Counted from the first letter of the stretch, positions 51,410-61,197 are shown. The stretch: DNA of 64,000 bases from Halomonas urumqiensis (GCF_003028575.1 NZ_PYUD01000001.1:434001-498000), one strand, 5' to 3'. Numbers and translations are program-made. Notes: generated by a model from the letters alone, not told the origin.

Positions 51410-52411
51410 ATGAAAAACACAATCACAAAACTGACTCTTGCCACCGCGGTTGCCGCAGCGTCTCTGGGCATGGCCCAGGCGCAGGCCGCCGACTTCACCT
51501 TCAGCTTCGCCCACGTACTGATCGAGGATACTCCCAACGGCAAGGCGGCCCTGCGCTTCAAGGAAGAAGTCGAGGAGAAATCCGATGGGCGGATCGAGAT
51601 CAACGTGTTGCCCGCGGCCCAGGTAGGCGGTGACGTCGAGATCATCGAGCAGATTCAGATGGGCCTGGTGGATATCGGCATTCCGCCGACCGCGACGCTT
51701 GGCAACTTCGAGCCACGCATGCAGATTCTCGACCTGCCGTTCTTGATCGCCGACTACGACACCATGGTCGAGGTGCTGGACGGCGAGGTGGGGCGTGAGA
51801 TCCTCGACACCCTGAACGACGACAACATGTTTGGTGTGAACTTCTGGGGCGCGGGCTTCCGTCACATCACCAACAATGACCGCCCGATCGAAAGCCCCGA
51901 GGATCTCGAAGCCATCCGCATGCGCACCATGCAGGCACCGATCATTATTTCCACCTACGAGAACCTGGGCGCCAATGCGACCGCCATGGCCTTCACCGAG
52001 GTCTACAACGGGCTGCAGCAAGGCGTGGTTTCAGGCCAGGAAAACCCGCTGGCCAATATCTATACCATGCGCTTCCACGAGGTGCAGGATTACCTCTCGC
52101 TGACCAGCCACGCCTATCACGCCTACGCGGCGGTCATCAATCAGGATTCCTGGGACTCGCTGCCGGAGGATCTGCAGGAAATCATGCTGGAAGCCTTCGA
52201 CAACGGCCGTGATGCCTCGCGTCAAATGACCATCGAGGACGAGAAGGACATTCTCGAGGCAATCGAGGGCGAGATCGCCATCAATGAGATCACCCCGGAA
52301 GCTCGTGAAGCCTTCATTGAAGCCAGCATGCCGGTTCACCAGGAGTACGAAAGCGTGGTGACCACCGAGCTGCTGCACAAGGTATACGACGAGATCGGCA
52401 TCGAGTACTGA
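51410..52411 (+). CDS. TRAP transporter substrate-binding protein (DctP family)
   Basis: 333 residues with a clear signal peptide (about 1-27, ending AQA-AD), so periplasmic. The TRAP pattern is seen in FSFAHVLIEDTPNGKAALRFKEEVEEKS, NVLPAAQVGGDVEIIEQIQMG and the ligand-binding segment AIRMRTMQAPI near 165, whose arginine usually binds the substrate carboxylate. FTEVYNGLQQGVVSGQENPLANI near 198 is also typical. It starts 57 bases after the asparaginase gene. The substrate is probably a small carboxylate, perhaps an amide or N-carbamoyl amino acid judging from neighbours. Confidence 0.94.
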   Translation: MKNTITKLTLATAVAAASLGMAQAQAADFTFSFAHVLIEDTPNGKAALRFKEEVEEKSDGRIEINVLPAAQVGGDVEIIEQIQMGLVDIGIPPTATLGNFEPRMQILDLPFLIADYDTMVEVLDGEVGREILDTLNDDNMFGVNFWGAGFRHITNNDRPIESPEDLEAIRMRTMQAPIIISTYENLGANATAMAFTEVYNGLQQGVVSGQENPLANIYTMRFHEVQDYLSLTSHAYHAYAAVINQDSWDSLPEDLQEIMLEAFDNGRDASRQMTIEDEKDILEAIEGEIAINEITPEAREAFIEASMPVHQEYESVVTTELLHKVYDEIGIEY

Positions 52412-52424
52412 GGAATCTTTCCCC

Positions 52425-52946
52425 ATGTTCAAGGCGCTCAATCGCTTCATTGATCGCCTGGAGAGTGTGGCGATGGTCGCGTGCATGTCGATCGCGACCA
52501 TCATCACCTCCATCCAGGTCGTTTATCGCTACGGCTTCAACAGCTCGCTGTTCTGGGCAGAGGAAGTCGTCATCTACTCCATCATCTGCATGAGTTTCGT
52601 CGGGGCCAGCATGGGGGTCAGGCATGGTGCGCATATCTCGGTTGATGTGCTGAACGCCATCGCTTCCCCTTCAGTGAATCGCTGGCTGCATATTGTCGCG
52701 GCGGTACTGGGAATCGCCTTTGCCGGGTTCATGGTCTTTTTCGGCTTCCAATTGTTCTTCAGTACGCTGGATCGCGGCCAGCTAACCGCTGCATTGCGGC
52801 TGCCCATGGCCTGGTTCTACCTGCCCATTGGCCTTTCTGGCGTATTGTTGATCCTCCGCTATTTGTGGGTCATCCATGAAGCCTGGGTGAAGCCACCAGT
52901 CAGCCATGCCGAAGAGATCGCCTCCGGAGCAGACAAGCTCATATAA
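52425..52946 (+). CDS. TRAP transporter small membrane subunit (DctQ family)
   Basis: 173 residues with four predicted membrane helices (about 15-35, 45-65, 85-108, 125-145). The family segment FWAEEVVIYSIICMSFVGASMGVRHGAHI lies in the second helix region. It pairs with the large subunit encoded 15 bases downstream and takes substrate from the binding protein at 51,410. Confidence 0.93.
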   Translation: MFKALNRFIDRLESVAMVACMSIATIITSIQVVYRYGFNSSLFWAEEVVIYSIICMSFVGASMGVRHGAHISVDVLNAIASPSVNRWLHIVAAVLGIAFAGFMVFFGFQLFFSTLDRGQLTAALRLPMAWFYLPIGLSGVLLILRYLWVIHEAWVKPPVSHAEEIASGADKLI

Positions 52947-52961
52947 CGACTGGAGATACCC

Positions 52962-54236
52962 ATGATTACGGCTCTTCTGCCAATTTTCTTTGCGGTGTTA
53001 CTGCTGGGTTTGCCGATCTTCGCGGCGCTGGCATTTGCCGTTTTTCTGGCCATCGAGTTTTTTGGCTCCACCAGTGGTGTGATCGTGCCGATGCGCATGT
53101 TCACCGGCATCAACAACTTCTCGTTGATGGCCATACCGTTCTTCATACTGGCGGCCGAATTGATGCGTATCGGTGGGCTGTCGGACCGCCTGATCGACCT
53201 GGCCAAGGCGTTGGTGGGGTGGGTGCCGGGAGGGCTTGCGGCGGCTACTGTGCTGTCTTGCCTGTTTTTTGGCTCCATCTCCGGCTCGAGTCCGGCAACC
53301 GTGGTGGCAATCGGCTCGATCATGTTTCCCGCGCTGGTGGCGGCCGGTTACAGCAAGCACTTCGCCATCGGGCTGATCGCCACGGCGGGTACCCTCGGGC
53401 CGATCGTGCCGCCGAGCATCGCGTTGATCATCTACGGTTCGGTGACCGGTACATCGGTAGGCCGGTTGTTCGCCGCAGGGCTGCTGCCTGCCATCCTGAT
53501 CGCGTCGATCCTGATTGCCTATTGCATCGTCTTTGCTTCCCTAAAGGGATATGCACGCGCCCCGTTTCCCACGCTTCGCGAGATAGTCGCCGCCTTCAAG
53601 TCTGCCGCCTGGGGGCTTGGTCTGCCGTTCATCCTCCTGGGGGGCATCTATAGCGGGGTTTTCACCCCCACCGAGTCCGCGGCGGTGGCGTGTGTCTACG
53701 GGTTGTTCGTGGGCATGGTGGTCTACCGCACCATTCGCGTGCCGGAATTGATCGATACGCTGCGTACATCCGGCCTCACGTCGGCCACGCTGCTATTGAT
53801 CACCGCGGGCGCTTCGGCCTTCTCATGGTTGCTTGCGATCACCGGCACACCTACTCAGCTGGCAAGCCAGGTGCTGTCGTTGACCGATGACCCGATCCAG
53901 GTGATGGCTCTGTTCAACGTGGTGATGATCATTGCTGGCTTCTTCCTCGACAGTGCCTCGGCAATCATCGTGCTATCGCCTCTTTTGCAGCCGATCGCCT
54001 TTCAGGTGGGGGTCGACCCTGTGCATTTCGGTGTGATCACCCTGATCAACTTCTCTGTTGGCATGATCACGCCGCCGGTGGGCCTGAACCTGTTCGTTGC
54101 CATGGCAATATCAAAGATGTCGTTGCCGGAAGTGTTCAAGGCATGCCTGCCCTTGATCGGCTTGATGCTGCTGGCGCTGGTGATCATTACCTACGTGCCG
54201 TGGATCAGCACGTGGCTGCCATCACTGATCTATTGA
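52962..54236 (+). CDS. TRAP transporter large permease (DctM family)
   Basis: 424 residues, about 11-12 membrane helices, the sodium-coupled transport channel. Family motifs: MRMFTGINNFSLMAIPFFILAAELM near 47, FGSISGSSPATVVAIGSIMFP near 103, GTLGPIVPPSIALIIYG near 142 and GMITPPVGLNLFVAMAIS near 363. The order P-Q-M with short gaps is the usual TRAP operon. High sodium in the habitat of halophiles suits this transporter type. Confidence 0.95.
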   Translation: MITALLPIFFAVLLLGLPIFAALAFAVFLAIEFFGSTSGVIVPMRMFTGINNFSLMAIPFFILAAELMRIGGLSDRLIDLAKALVGWVPGGLAAATVLSCLFFGSISGSSPATVVAIGSIMFPALVAAGYSKHFAIGLIATAGTLGPIVPPSIALIIYGSVTGTSVGRLFAAGLLPAILIASILIAYCIVFASLKGYARAPFPTLREIVAAFKSAAWGLGLPFILLGGIYSGVFTPTESAAVACVYGLFVGMVVYRTIRVPELIDTLRTSGLTSATLLLITAGASAFSWLLAITGTPTQLASQVLSLTDDPIQVMALFNVVMIIAGFFLDSASAIIVLSPLLQPIAFQVGVDPVHFGVITLINFSVGMITPPVGLNLFVAMAISKMSLPEVFKACLPLIGLMLLALVIITYVPWISTWLPSLIY

Positions 54237-54294
54237 GGCGGATCGCCATGGCGTCATTCACATCGAGATATTCCGAGATTCACAGGGAGGTGTC

Positions 54295-55578
54295 ATGAGC
54301 ACACTTTCTACATTGGATACTCTGCTGGACGGTGACCGCTTCTGGGCCGACGTCGAGGCGCTGGCCCAGATCGGGGCGCTGTCGCCAAAGGGGATTCGCC
54401 GGCTGACACTCGACGAGCATGACAACCGCGCCAGGCTGTGGTTGGTCGAGCAGGGCAGGGCGCTGGGGTGCAAGGCCTATCATGACGACCTGGGCAATGT
54501 TTTCCTGCGCCGCGAAGGGCAGGACCCGAGCCTTGCTCCACTGCTGATCGGCAGCCACCTCGACAGCCAGCCAGCGGCGGGTATTCACGATGGGGCGCTG
54601 GGCGTGCTGGCGGGTCTTGCGGTGTTGCGTACCCTGCACGAGCAGGGAATCGAGCATCGGCGTTCCATCGACGTGGTGTCATGGACCAACGAGGAGGGAG
54701 CGCGCTTCGCCCCAGGCACCTCGGGGTCATCCTGGTTCGCCGGTCGGCGGGATATCGAGACGATACGTGCAGGCCGAGATGACGAAGGGACAGGCTTTGG
54801 TGAGGCGCTGGACGCGTGCCTGGCCCTGCTGGAGGCACGTGATGTGACCTTGTGCCCTCGGCCATTCGTCCCCCATGCGTTTCTCGAGTTGCACATCGAA
54901 CAAGGGCCGGTGCTTGAATCGCTTGGCGTGCCGGTGTGCGCGGTCAACGGTATCCAGGGTGTGAACTGGTACGAGGTAGAGGTGACCGGGCAGGCCAACC
55001 ATGCCGGCACCACCCCACCTGACGCCAGGCGGGACGCCATGTTGGGCGCGCATGCGTTTATCGGCGAGCTCAGGAAGCTGACCGAGGGTCGCGATGACGA
55101 CCTGCGCTTCACCATCGGCAAATTCTCGTTGGCCCCGGATTCGGTCAATACCATCGCTGAACGGGCACGCTTCACCATCGACATGCGCCACCCCGACCAG
55201 GCGATGCTGGATGCCTTGGACAGCGAGTTTCTGGCCCTGGCAGAGCGGCAATGGGAGGGCTGCGAGGTGAGTCTCAAGGTGACGTCGCAGGTTGCCCCCG
55301 TGGCCTTCGACAATGCGCTGCTGGAGGTGGTCGAACAGAGTGTTCGCCAGTATGCCCCCTCTGCCCCGACGCTGGTGTCAGGTGCCTTTCATGATGCTAT
55401 CCATATCGCGCATGTGTGCCCCACGGCCATGCTCTTCACCCCGTGCCGAGCTGGCATCAGTCACCACCCCGACGAGCACGTGGAGCGAGCGGATGCCGAG
55501 GTGGCGGTCCGAGCTCTGGCACACGCCGTCGAACAACTGCTGATGACAAGGATCGATTTCCATGACACAGACCATTGA
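54295..55578 (+). CDS. M20-family amidohydrolase (N-carbamoyl-amino-acid hydrolase / allantoate amidohydrolase type)
   Basis: 427 residues. The metal-binding motifs of this zinc/manganese group are visible: LIGSHLDSQPAAGIHDGALGV near 83, WTNEEGARFAPG near 127, HIEQGPVLES near 198, and the dimerisation-domain motif QANHAGTTPPDARRDA near 231. The C-terminal metal His is in SHHPDEHV near 398. Such enzymes split N-carbamoyl amino acids or allantoate to release CO2 and ammonia. The operon context (transporter, asparaginase, amidase) supports use of amide nitrogen compounds. It overlaps the RidA-like gene by 17 bases. Confidence 0.9.
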   Translation: MSTLSTLDTLLDGDRFWADVEALAQIGALSPKGIRRLTLDEHDNRARLWLVEQGRALGCKAYHDDLGNVFLRREGQDPSLAPLLIGSHLDSQPAAGIHDGALGVLAGLAVLRTLHEQGIEHRRSIDVVSWTNEEGARFAPGTSGSSWFAGRRDIETIRAGRDDEGTGFGEALDACLALLEARDVTLCPRPFVPHAFLELHIEQGPVLESLGVPVCAVNGIQGVNWYEVEVTGQANHAGTTPPDARRDAMLGAHAFIGELRKLTEGRDDDLRFTIGKFSLAPDSVNTIAERARFTIDMRHPDQAMLDALDSEFLALAERQWEGCEVSLKVTSQVAPVAFDNALLEVVEQSVRQYAPSAPTLVSGAFHDAIHIAHVCPTAMLFTPCRAGISHHPDEHVERADAEVAVRALAHAVEQLLMTRIDFHDTDH

Positions 55579-56032
55579 AGTTGCCGTGGCCTCACAGGGC
55601 CTGAGCCTCCCCGCCATCCCCCGCCCCCGTGGCGCCTTCCTTCCCTGGTCCCGGCTGGGCAACCAGTTGTTTCTGGCCGGCCAGATCTGCGAGCGAGGCG
55701 GCGAGGTTCTCTTCCCGGGCAAGGTGGGGGGCGAGTTCGATCTCGAGACCGGCAAGTTGGCGGCACAGGCCTGTGCGCTCAACCTGCTGGCATCGCTCAG
55801 CGATGCGGTAGGGGGTGACATGAGCCGGGTCGTGCGTTGCGTGCGCATGAATGGATTCGTCAACGTGGCGCCCGGGTTCCATGACGTGCCGTTGGTGATC
55901 AATGGCGCCTCGGAGCTGTTTATCGCGCTGTTCGGCGAGAACGGACGCCATGCCCGTACGGCTATCGGCGTCGCCACTCTACCCGGTAACGCAGCCGTCG
56001 AAGTCGAATCGATCTTCGAGATCCGTGATTGA
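55562..56032 (+). CDS. RidA-family (YjgF) protein
   Basis: 156 residues, a longer member of the RidA/YjgF group. Characteristic segments are QLFLAGQICERGG near 36, VVRCVRMNGFVNVAPGFHDVPLVINGASELF near 90 and HARTAIGVATLPGNAAVEVESIFE at the end; the arginine in ARTAIG is the residue that binds imine carboxylates in active RidA. It would deaminate reactive enamine/imine intermediates. Its gene lies between two amide hydrolase genes, which suggests that the pathway produces an unstable imine. Confidence 0.9.
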   Translation: MTQTIEVAVASQGLSLPAIPRPRGAFLPWSRLGNQLFLAGQICERGGEVLFPGKVGGEFDLETGKLAAQACALNLLASLSDAVGGDMSRVVRCVRMNGFVNVAPGFHDVPLVINGASELFIALFGENGRHARTAIGVATLPGNAAVEVESIFEIRD

Positions 56033-56047
56033 CCCAGGAGCCATGCC

Positions 56048-57445
56048 ATGACTGACTCACCTCTGACGCGCCCGCTGCGCAAGCAGTACGCCGAGCTGCG
56101 CGACGGCAAGCTCACCGCCACCGCGCTGGTCGACGCCTCACTTGAGGCCTATCGAACACGTGGCAAGCGCGATCATGCCTACCTGACCTGGAACGGCGAG
56201 CCGGCTCGGGCCTTCGCCGCCGCCACCGATGCCCTGCTGGCACAAGGAGGCGATGCCGGTGCACTGATGGGCATGGCGATATCGATCAAGGACATCTATG
56301 CGGTCCCGGGTCTGCCGACCTATGCGGGTTCGTCGACACGCTTGCCTGCCGATTGGGAGCGCCCAGGGCCGATGATCAGTGCGCTGTTGGCACAGTGCCC
56401 CAGCGTGATGGGCAAGACGCATTCCGTGGAGTTCGCCTTCGGGGGGCTTGGTACCAACGCTCACTGGGGGGCGCCTCGCAACCCATGGGATGCGGTGAAC
56501 CACCGTACGCCGGGTGGCTCCAGCTCTGGTGCCGGCGTGTCGTTGGTGGGAGGCACGGCGAGCCTGGCACTGGGGACGGATACCGCCGGTTCGGTGCGTG
56601 TTCCTGCCTCCATGACCGGGGTGGCGGGGCTCAAGACCACCGCCGGACGCTGGTCCACTGAGCAGATCGTGCCGCTCTCCAGCACTTTGGATACCCCTGG
56701 GCTGCTGGCGCGCCGCGTGGATGATCTGGCGTTCGCCTTCGATGCCCTGGATGACTCGCTGAGTGTGTCACGGCAACGTGTGCCCGCAAGGCCAGCGCTC
56801 GCCGACCTGACCTTCGGCGTTCCCGAGCACTTCTTCTGGGATGACTGTAGCCCAGGCATTGCCGAGACGGTGCGCGATGCGATCCAGCGCCTGGAGTCGG
56901 CAGGGGCTCGCCTGGTGCCTCTGGAGCTGCCAGGTACCGACGATGCCTTTGCACTCTTCCAGCAAGGGGGCCTGGCGGCGGCGGAACTGGCCGCCTTCCT
57001 CAGGACGTCCCTGCCCGAGTCGATCCCGAACCTGGACCCCAATGTCGCCGCGCGTGTCGCCGCCGCCGACGACATGCCGGCGTGGGAGTACGTGCGGCGC
57101 CGCTCCTTGATCGAATCGCTGTATCGCGAGGCGGCGGACAGGATGGCTGATGTGGATGCGGTGCTGACACCCACGGTCGCCCTGACCCCGCCCACGCTCG
57201 AGAGCCTTGTACCAGAGGGCGCCTATCCCAAGGCCAACATGCATGCGTTGCGTAACACGGTGATCGCCAACTTCCTGGGGCTGTGTGGGCTGACCCTTCC
57301 GGTGGGCAAGGACGCGGCGGGAATGCCGGTAGGGCTACAGGTGCTGTCGGGCCCCTGGCAAGATGCCCGCCTGCTGGCGGTGGGGCAGGCCATCGAGAAC
57401 GAGCTCGGTAACGGACTGGAGATTCTTGGCATGCCGCCTGCCTGA
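56048..57445 (+). CDS. Amidase (amidase-signature family)
   Basis: 465 residues. The Ser-cisSer-Lys triad is visible: K81 in ISIKDIYAVPGLPTYAGS, the cis-serine in TPGGSSSGAG (155-163) and the nucleophile S182 in GTDTAGSVRVPAS. The length and the C-terminal GLTLPVGKDAAGMPVGLQVL agree with the family, which hydrolyses carboxamides to acid and ammonia. It starts 15 bases after the RidA-like gene and ends the operon. Members act on many substrates (acetamide, aryl amides, allophanate, malonamate), so the natural one is open. Confidence 0.93.
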   Translation: MTDSPLTRPLRKQYAELRDGKLTATALVDASLEAYRTRGKRDHAYLTWNGEPARAFAAATDALLAQGGDAGALMGMAISIKDIYAVPGLPTYAGSSTRLPADWERPGPMISALLAQCPSVMGKTHSVEFAFGGLGTNAHWGAPRNPWDAVNHRTPGGSSSGAGVSLVGGTASLALGTDTAGSVRVPASMTGVAGLKTTAGRWSTEQIVPLSSTLDTPGLLARRVDDLAFAFDALDDSLSVSRQRVPARPALADLTFGVPEHFFWDDCSPGIAETVRDAIQRLESAGARLVPLELPGTDDAFALFQQGGLAAAELAAFLRTSLPESIPNLDPNVAARVAAADDMPAWEYVRRRSLIESLYREAADRMADVDAVLTPTVALTPPTLESLVPEGAYPKANMHALRNTVIANFLGLCGLTLPVGKDAAGMPVGLQVLSGPWQDARLLAVGQAIENELGNGLEILGMPPA

Positions 57446-57528
57446 TGATGGGCTACTCGGCTGGATCGCCCGCGGGTGACCAGCCGGTGGTACCATGACA
57501 CGACGTGTCTTGTGGGGTGGGTTGCATC

Positions 57529-58419
57529 ATGAATATCCGTACGCTGGAGACGTTCGTGTGGATCTCCCGGCTGGGTAGCTTCAGAGCGGCGGCGAAACGT
57601 CTCTACGCCTCGCAGCCATCGATCTCCGCGCGAATTTCGGGCCTCGAGGATCAGTTGGGGGTCGAGCTTTTCGACCGGGTGGGCCGGAAGGTGACGCTGA
57701 CCGCCAAGGGCCGGGAGCTTCTGACCTATGCCGAGAAGATCCTGGTATTGCATGGCGAAATGCTGCAGGTCGTGGCTCAGCCCGCCTCCATACATGGCAC
57801 CATTCGCCTCGGTGTTTCGGAGACCATCGCCCATACGTGGTTGCCGAAACTCATCGAAAGAGTCAGTGACGCCTATCCCGCCATCAACCTCGAACTGGAT
57901 GTCGATATCTCGGTGAATCTCGCCGATAAAGTGATCAATCACGACATCGATATCGCCTTCTTGATGGGCAAGATCACTCAGCCGGGCATCATCAACAAGG
58001 ACCTGTGCCGATATTCGCTGGTGTGGGTGGCAAGCCCTTCCCTGGCGATTCCCGATGCGCCCATATCGCTTGCCGAGCTGGCTAAATGGCCGATCATCAC
58101 CTATCCGAGACGCAGCGAGCCCTACAACAACATCCGATCTCTCGTCGATCCAATGAATCACTCCACGCGGATCCATTCCAGTTCTTCGTTATCCACGATC
58201 ATTCGCATGACCGTGGATGGCATCGGGGTCAGTGCGTTGCCCCGCGAGATCGTAAAGCAAGCGCTTGATACAGGCGTATTGCGCGAATTCCAGGTGTCTG
58301 CGTCGATTCCTGATCTGGCGTTCTCGGCCGCTTATGGGTCAGGCCCCGGCAGCAACGTGGTGCAGGCCGTGGCGGAGTTGGCGTTCACGACGGTCGAGCA
58401 GGGTCGCGAAGGGTGCTGA
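57529..58419 (+). CDS. LysR-family transcriptional regulator
   Basis: 296 residues. The N-terminal helix-turn-helix (LETFVWISRLGSFRAAAKRL, then ASQPSISARISGLEDQLG) is classical LysR, and the effector domain begins near residue 88 (GTIRLGVSETIAHTWLPKLIE). It reads in the same direction as the amidase operon and the following genes, with 83 bases before it and 107 after. It may control the YcsI/TRAP genes downstream, the inverted repeat at 58,430 being one possible site. Confidence 0.93.
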   Translation: MNIRTLETFVWISRLGSFRAAAKRLYASQPSISARISGLEDQLGVELFDRVGRKVTLTAKGRELLTYAEKILVLHGEMLQVVAQPASIHGTIRLGVSETIAHTWLPKLIERVSDAYPAINLELDVDISVNLADKVINHDIDIAFLMGKITQPGIINKDLCRYSLVWVASPSLAIPDAPISLAELAKWPIITYPRRSEPYNNIRSLVDPMNHSTRIHSSSSLSTIIRMTVDGIGVSALPREIVKQALDTGVLREFQVSASIPDLAFSAAYGSGPGSNVVQAVAELAFTTVEQGREGC

Positions 58420-58429
58420 GATCACCAGC

Positions 58430-58448
58430 TGATCCATTTTTTGGATCA
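58430..58448. promoter_or_regulatory. Inverted repeat downstream of the LysR gene
   Basis: TGATCCA and TGGATCA face each other across five T residues. The AT-rich 80 bases that follow probably contain the promoter of the YcsI/TRAP genes. The hairpin lacks a following T-run, so an operator is more likely than a terminator. Confidence 0.45.
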
Positions 58449-58526
58449 AAAGTGATATTAATTTTCGATTTGTATAAATCAGTGTTTCTGCCTTAACTGT
58501 ATGTATCTCTTCACCGAGGCAGAACG

Positions 58527-59330
58527 ATGACGTCAGACACTCCACTGGATGCCCGATCTTCACCGCGAGCGGTACGCCTGGCGGCCAGAAAGGGTGAGTT
58601 GACGGGGCCGACGTCGGGGCTTGCCAGCGGCTTCGTGCAGGTCAACCTGGTCATCCTCCCCGAGGCCGAGGCCAACGGCTTTCTGCGTTTCTGTCAGGCC
58701 AACCCCAAGCCCTGCCCGTTGATCGCGGTAAGCGAGCCCGGTCAACGTGAGTGCTCGGTATTGGGTGCCGATCTCGATATCGCGCGGGACGTCCCGGCCT
58801 ATCGTCTCTATCGCCACGGTAAAACGAGCGGCACGCTCGAGAGTGTTGCCAATGAATGGCGCGACGACCTGGTGACCTTTGCGCTTGGGTGTTCCTTTAC
58901 CTTCGAGCATGCCCTCGTTCAGGCGGGATTGCGGGTCAGGCACATCGACGAGCAGCGTAATGTGCCGATGTTCAACACCACGATTCCCCTTTCCTCGGCC
59001 GGTGGGTTCGGCGGCAACCTGGTGGTGTCGATGCGGCCTTTCCTTGCCGCCGATGCCATCCGTGCCATCCAGATCACCACCCGTTTCCCGCAGGTGCATG
59101 GCTCGCCGGTTCATCTGGGGGACCCCGCGCTGATCGGTATTTCGGATATTCACTCTCCCGACTACGGAGACACCGTATCCGTGGGGGATGATGAACTTCC
59201 CGTGTTCTGGGCCTGTGGCGTGACGCCGCAACAGGTGCTGATGGACGCGGGCGTCGAGTTCGCCATCACCCACAGCCCGGGCCATATGCTGGTCACGGAT
59301 ATTCCTGACAGTGGCTTGGCCCTTTTCTAA
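58527..59330 (+). CDS. YcsI/DUF1445 family protein (putative hydro-lyase, D-glutamate cyclase-like)
   Basis: 267 residues. The family signatures are [22 protein letters not shown] near 32, [23 protein letters not shown] near 117, [23 protein letters not shown] near 148 and [32 protein letters not shown] at the end. Members are annotated as putative hydro-lyases, and a mitochondrial relative is a D-glutamate cyclase giving 5-oxo-D-proline. In Bacillus, ycsI sits next to 5-oxoprolinase genes. Here it precedes a TRAP transporter by 61 bases, so uptake and use of a related cyclic amide or D-amino acid is conceivable. Confidence 0.88.
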   Translation: MTSDTPLDARSSPRAVRLAARKGELTGPTSGLASGFVQVNLVILPEAEANGFLRFCQANPKPCPLIAVSEPGQRECSVLGADLDIARDVPAYRLYRHGKTSGTLESVANEWRDDLVTFALGCSFTFEHALVQAGLRVRHIDEQRNVPMFNTTIPLSSAGGFGGNLVVSMRPFLAADAIRAIQITTRFPQVHGSPVHLGDPALIGISDIHSPDYGDTVSVGDDELPVFWACGVTPQQVLMDAGVEFAITHSPGHMLVTDIPDSGLALF

Positions 59331-59391
59331 ACACTTTCCATTTCTATTTCCCGGCAACAATCACTCCCCGGCAACAAAAAGAGAGGCATCC

Positions 59392-60459
59392 ATGATGACG
59401 ACAAGAAAAACCCTGGTTTCCGCCATCGCGATTGGCATGACGGTAGTGGGCTCACATGCCCTGGCCCAGGACATCGACGAGACCAATATTGCCTACGTGG
59501 GCAGCTGGAGCAGCCTGTCGTTGTTCCAGAACTTCGAGCGTCCCTTCTGGGGGGAGCACATTCCCGAAGCTTCAGGTGGCAATATCACCACCGATGTCAC
59601 CACCTTCGACCAGATGGGCCTTGGCGGAGGCGAGGTGTATCGCCTGATGGGCCGTGACGTGATCGAGGTGACCTCGACGGTGGCCGACTACGCCGTGCAG
59701 GATGCGCCGGAGCTCGAAGGCCTGGACATGCCGATGATCGCGCCTGACGTCGAGACCGCACGCGAGGTGGCCGAGGCCTACCGCCCGGTGCTGGCCGATG
59801 CCTTTGCCGAGCGTTTTGATAACGCCAAGCTGCTGGCGGTGGTTCCCTATCCTTCGCAGATGGTCTTCTGCAATGCCGAGATCGACGGACTGGGCGATCT
59901 TGCCGGCAAGAAAGTGCGTGCCAGCGGGCGTACCACCGCGGAGTTCCTCGAGGCACTGGGCGCCGAAGGGATCACCCTGAACTTCAGCGAAGTGCCCGGT
60001 GCCCTTCAGCGTGGGGTCATCGATTGTGCGGTGACCGGCTCACTGTCCGGCTACAGCTCCGGCTGGTATGAAGTGTCCACCCACCTGTATCCGCTGCCGG
60101 TGGGTGGCTGGGATCACGTGGTGACCGCCATGAACGGTGGCAAGTGGGAGTCGCTTTCGGCCGAGACCCAGGAGTGGCTGATGGCCGAGATCAAGGAGAA
60201 CTACGAGGATCCGGTATGGGAGTCCGCGGTCGAGGAGACCCGTGAAGGCATTGCCTGCCTGACCGGTGAAGGCGAGTGTACCCGTGGTGAGCCGGGCGAC
60301 ATGGTGCTGGTGGAAGCCACCGACCAGGACTTTACCGATGCCAGCCGCCACCTCGAAGAGACCTTGCTGCCCAACTGGGCCGAGCGCGTGGATCAGGAGT
60401 GGGTGGATCGCTGGAACGAGACCATCGGCAGCGTGACCGGCCTGACCGCATCCAAGTAA
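59392..60459 (+). CDS. TRAP transporter substrate-binding protein (second system)
   Basis: 355 residues with a signal peptide of about 26 residues (ending in SHALAQ). The segment KLLAVVPYPSQMVFCNAEI, then KKVRASGRTTAEFLEALGAEGITLNFSEVPGALQRGVIDC, is the TRAP ligand-binding pattern with its conserved arginine in VRASGR. A Cys-containing loop (ACLTGEGECTRG) near 300 may be closed by a disulfide in the periplasm. GAGAGG lies before the ATG at 59,392. A short direct repeat (CCCCGGCAACAA twice) is found in the 60-base leader. It is only distantly like the binding protein at 51,410, so a different ligand is expected. Confidence 0.92.
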   Translation: MMTTRKTLVSAIAIGMTVVGSHALAQDIDETNIAYVGSWSSLSLFQNFERPFWGEHIPEASGGNITTDVTTFDQMGLGGGEVYRLMGRDVIEVTSTVADYAVQDAPELEGLDMPMIAPDVETAREVAEAYRPVLADAFAERFDNAKLLAVVPYPSQMVFCNAEIDGLGDLAGKKVRASGRTTAEFLEALGAEGITLNFSEVPGALQRGVIDCAVTGSLSGYSSGWYEVSTHLYPLPVGGWDHVVTAMNGGKWESLSAETQEWLMAEIKENYEDPVWESAVEETREGIACLTGEGECTRGEPGDMVLVEATDQDFTDASRHLEETLLPNWAERVDQEWVDRWNETIGSVTGLTASK

Positions 60460-60473
60460 GCACACCCTGATGC

Positions 60474-60506
60474 GTCCCGTTCGAGCAGGTCGTGTTCGAA
60501 CGGGAC
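60474..60506 (+). terminator. Hairpin between TRAP binding protein and permease genes
   Basis: A perfect 11-bp inverted repeat, GTCCCGTTCGA / TCGAACGGGAC, with an 11-base loop, starts 14 bases after the binding-protein stop. No T-run follows, so it is probably a partial terminator or an mRNA-protecting stem that favours expression of the binding protein over the permease. Confidence 0.75.
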
Positions 60507-60600
60507 CGTGTGTGGCCAAACACAGTTCTACTCAGATCAGTGTTCTACCAACCATTGGCGGCCGGGCTGAACCATTGCCCGGCCTCGCCTGGAGAGTGAC

Positions 60601-61197
60601 ATGTTGCAATCGGTGAATACCGCTCTCGACCGTGTGCTCGATGGTGTGCAGGTGGGCTCGCTATGGATGGCGCGGGCAGGCGGCGTGTTGATCCTGCTGA
60701 CCGTAGGGATGGTGACCATCGAGGTGTTCTCGCGCCAGTTGATGGGGCGCTCCGCCGTCCATGCCACCGAGTTGACCGGCTATGTGATGGCGATCAGCAC
60801 CAGTTGGGCGTTTGCCTTCACGCTGGTGCGCAAGGCCCACATTCGCATCGATGCGCTGTATCTCAACTTTCCCATGCGCATACGTGCCTGGCTCGACCTG
60901 CTCGCGCTGCTTGCCATGGCGCTGTTCTGCATCCTGGTGGTGGGGGCCGCGTTCGAGGTCGCCAAAGACTCCTTCACCGGCGGTGCCCGCGCCAATACCC
61001 CGCTGGGGACACCGGTGTGGATCCCGCAATTCCTGTGGGTGATCGGGCTTGCCTGGTTCAGCTTGGCCGTCGGCCTGATGTCGCTTCGCGTGCTGCTGGG
61101 GCTTGTGTCGGGCGATTTCGCAGGCGTCCAGAATCTCGCCGGCAGTCCCACCCTCGATGAGCAGATCAGCGACGAAAACCACGAGGCTACCTCATGA
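60601..61197 (+). CDS. TRAP transporter small membrane subunit (second system)
   Basis: 198 residues with four predicted membrane helices. Characteristic are VFSRQLMGRSAVHATELTGYVMAISTSWAFAF near 43 and LVRKAHIRIDALY, which match the DctQ family. It follows the binding-protein gene after 141 bases and overlaps the large subunit by four bases. Confidence 0.92.
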   Translation: MLQSVNTALDRVLDGVQVGSLWMARAGGVLILLTVGMVTIEVFSRQLMGRSAVHATELTGYVMAISTSWAFAFTLVRKAHIRIDALYLNFPMRIRAWLDLLALLAMALFCILVVGAAFEVAKDSFTGGARANTPLGTPVWIPQFLWVIGLAWFSLAVGLMSLRVLLGLVSGDFAGVQNLAGSPTLDEQISDENHEATS

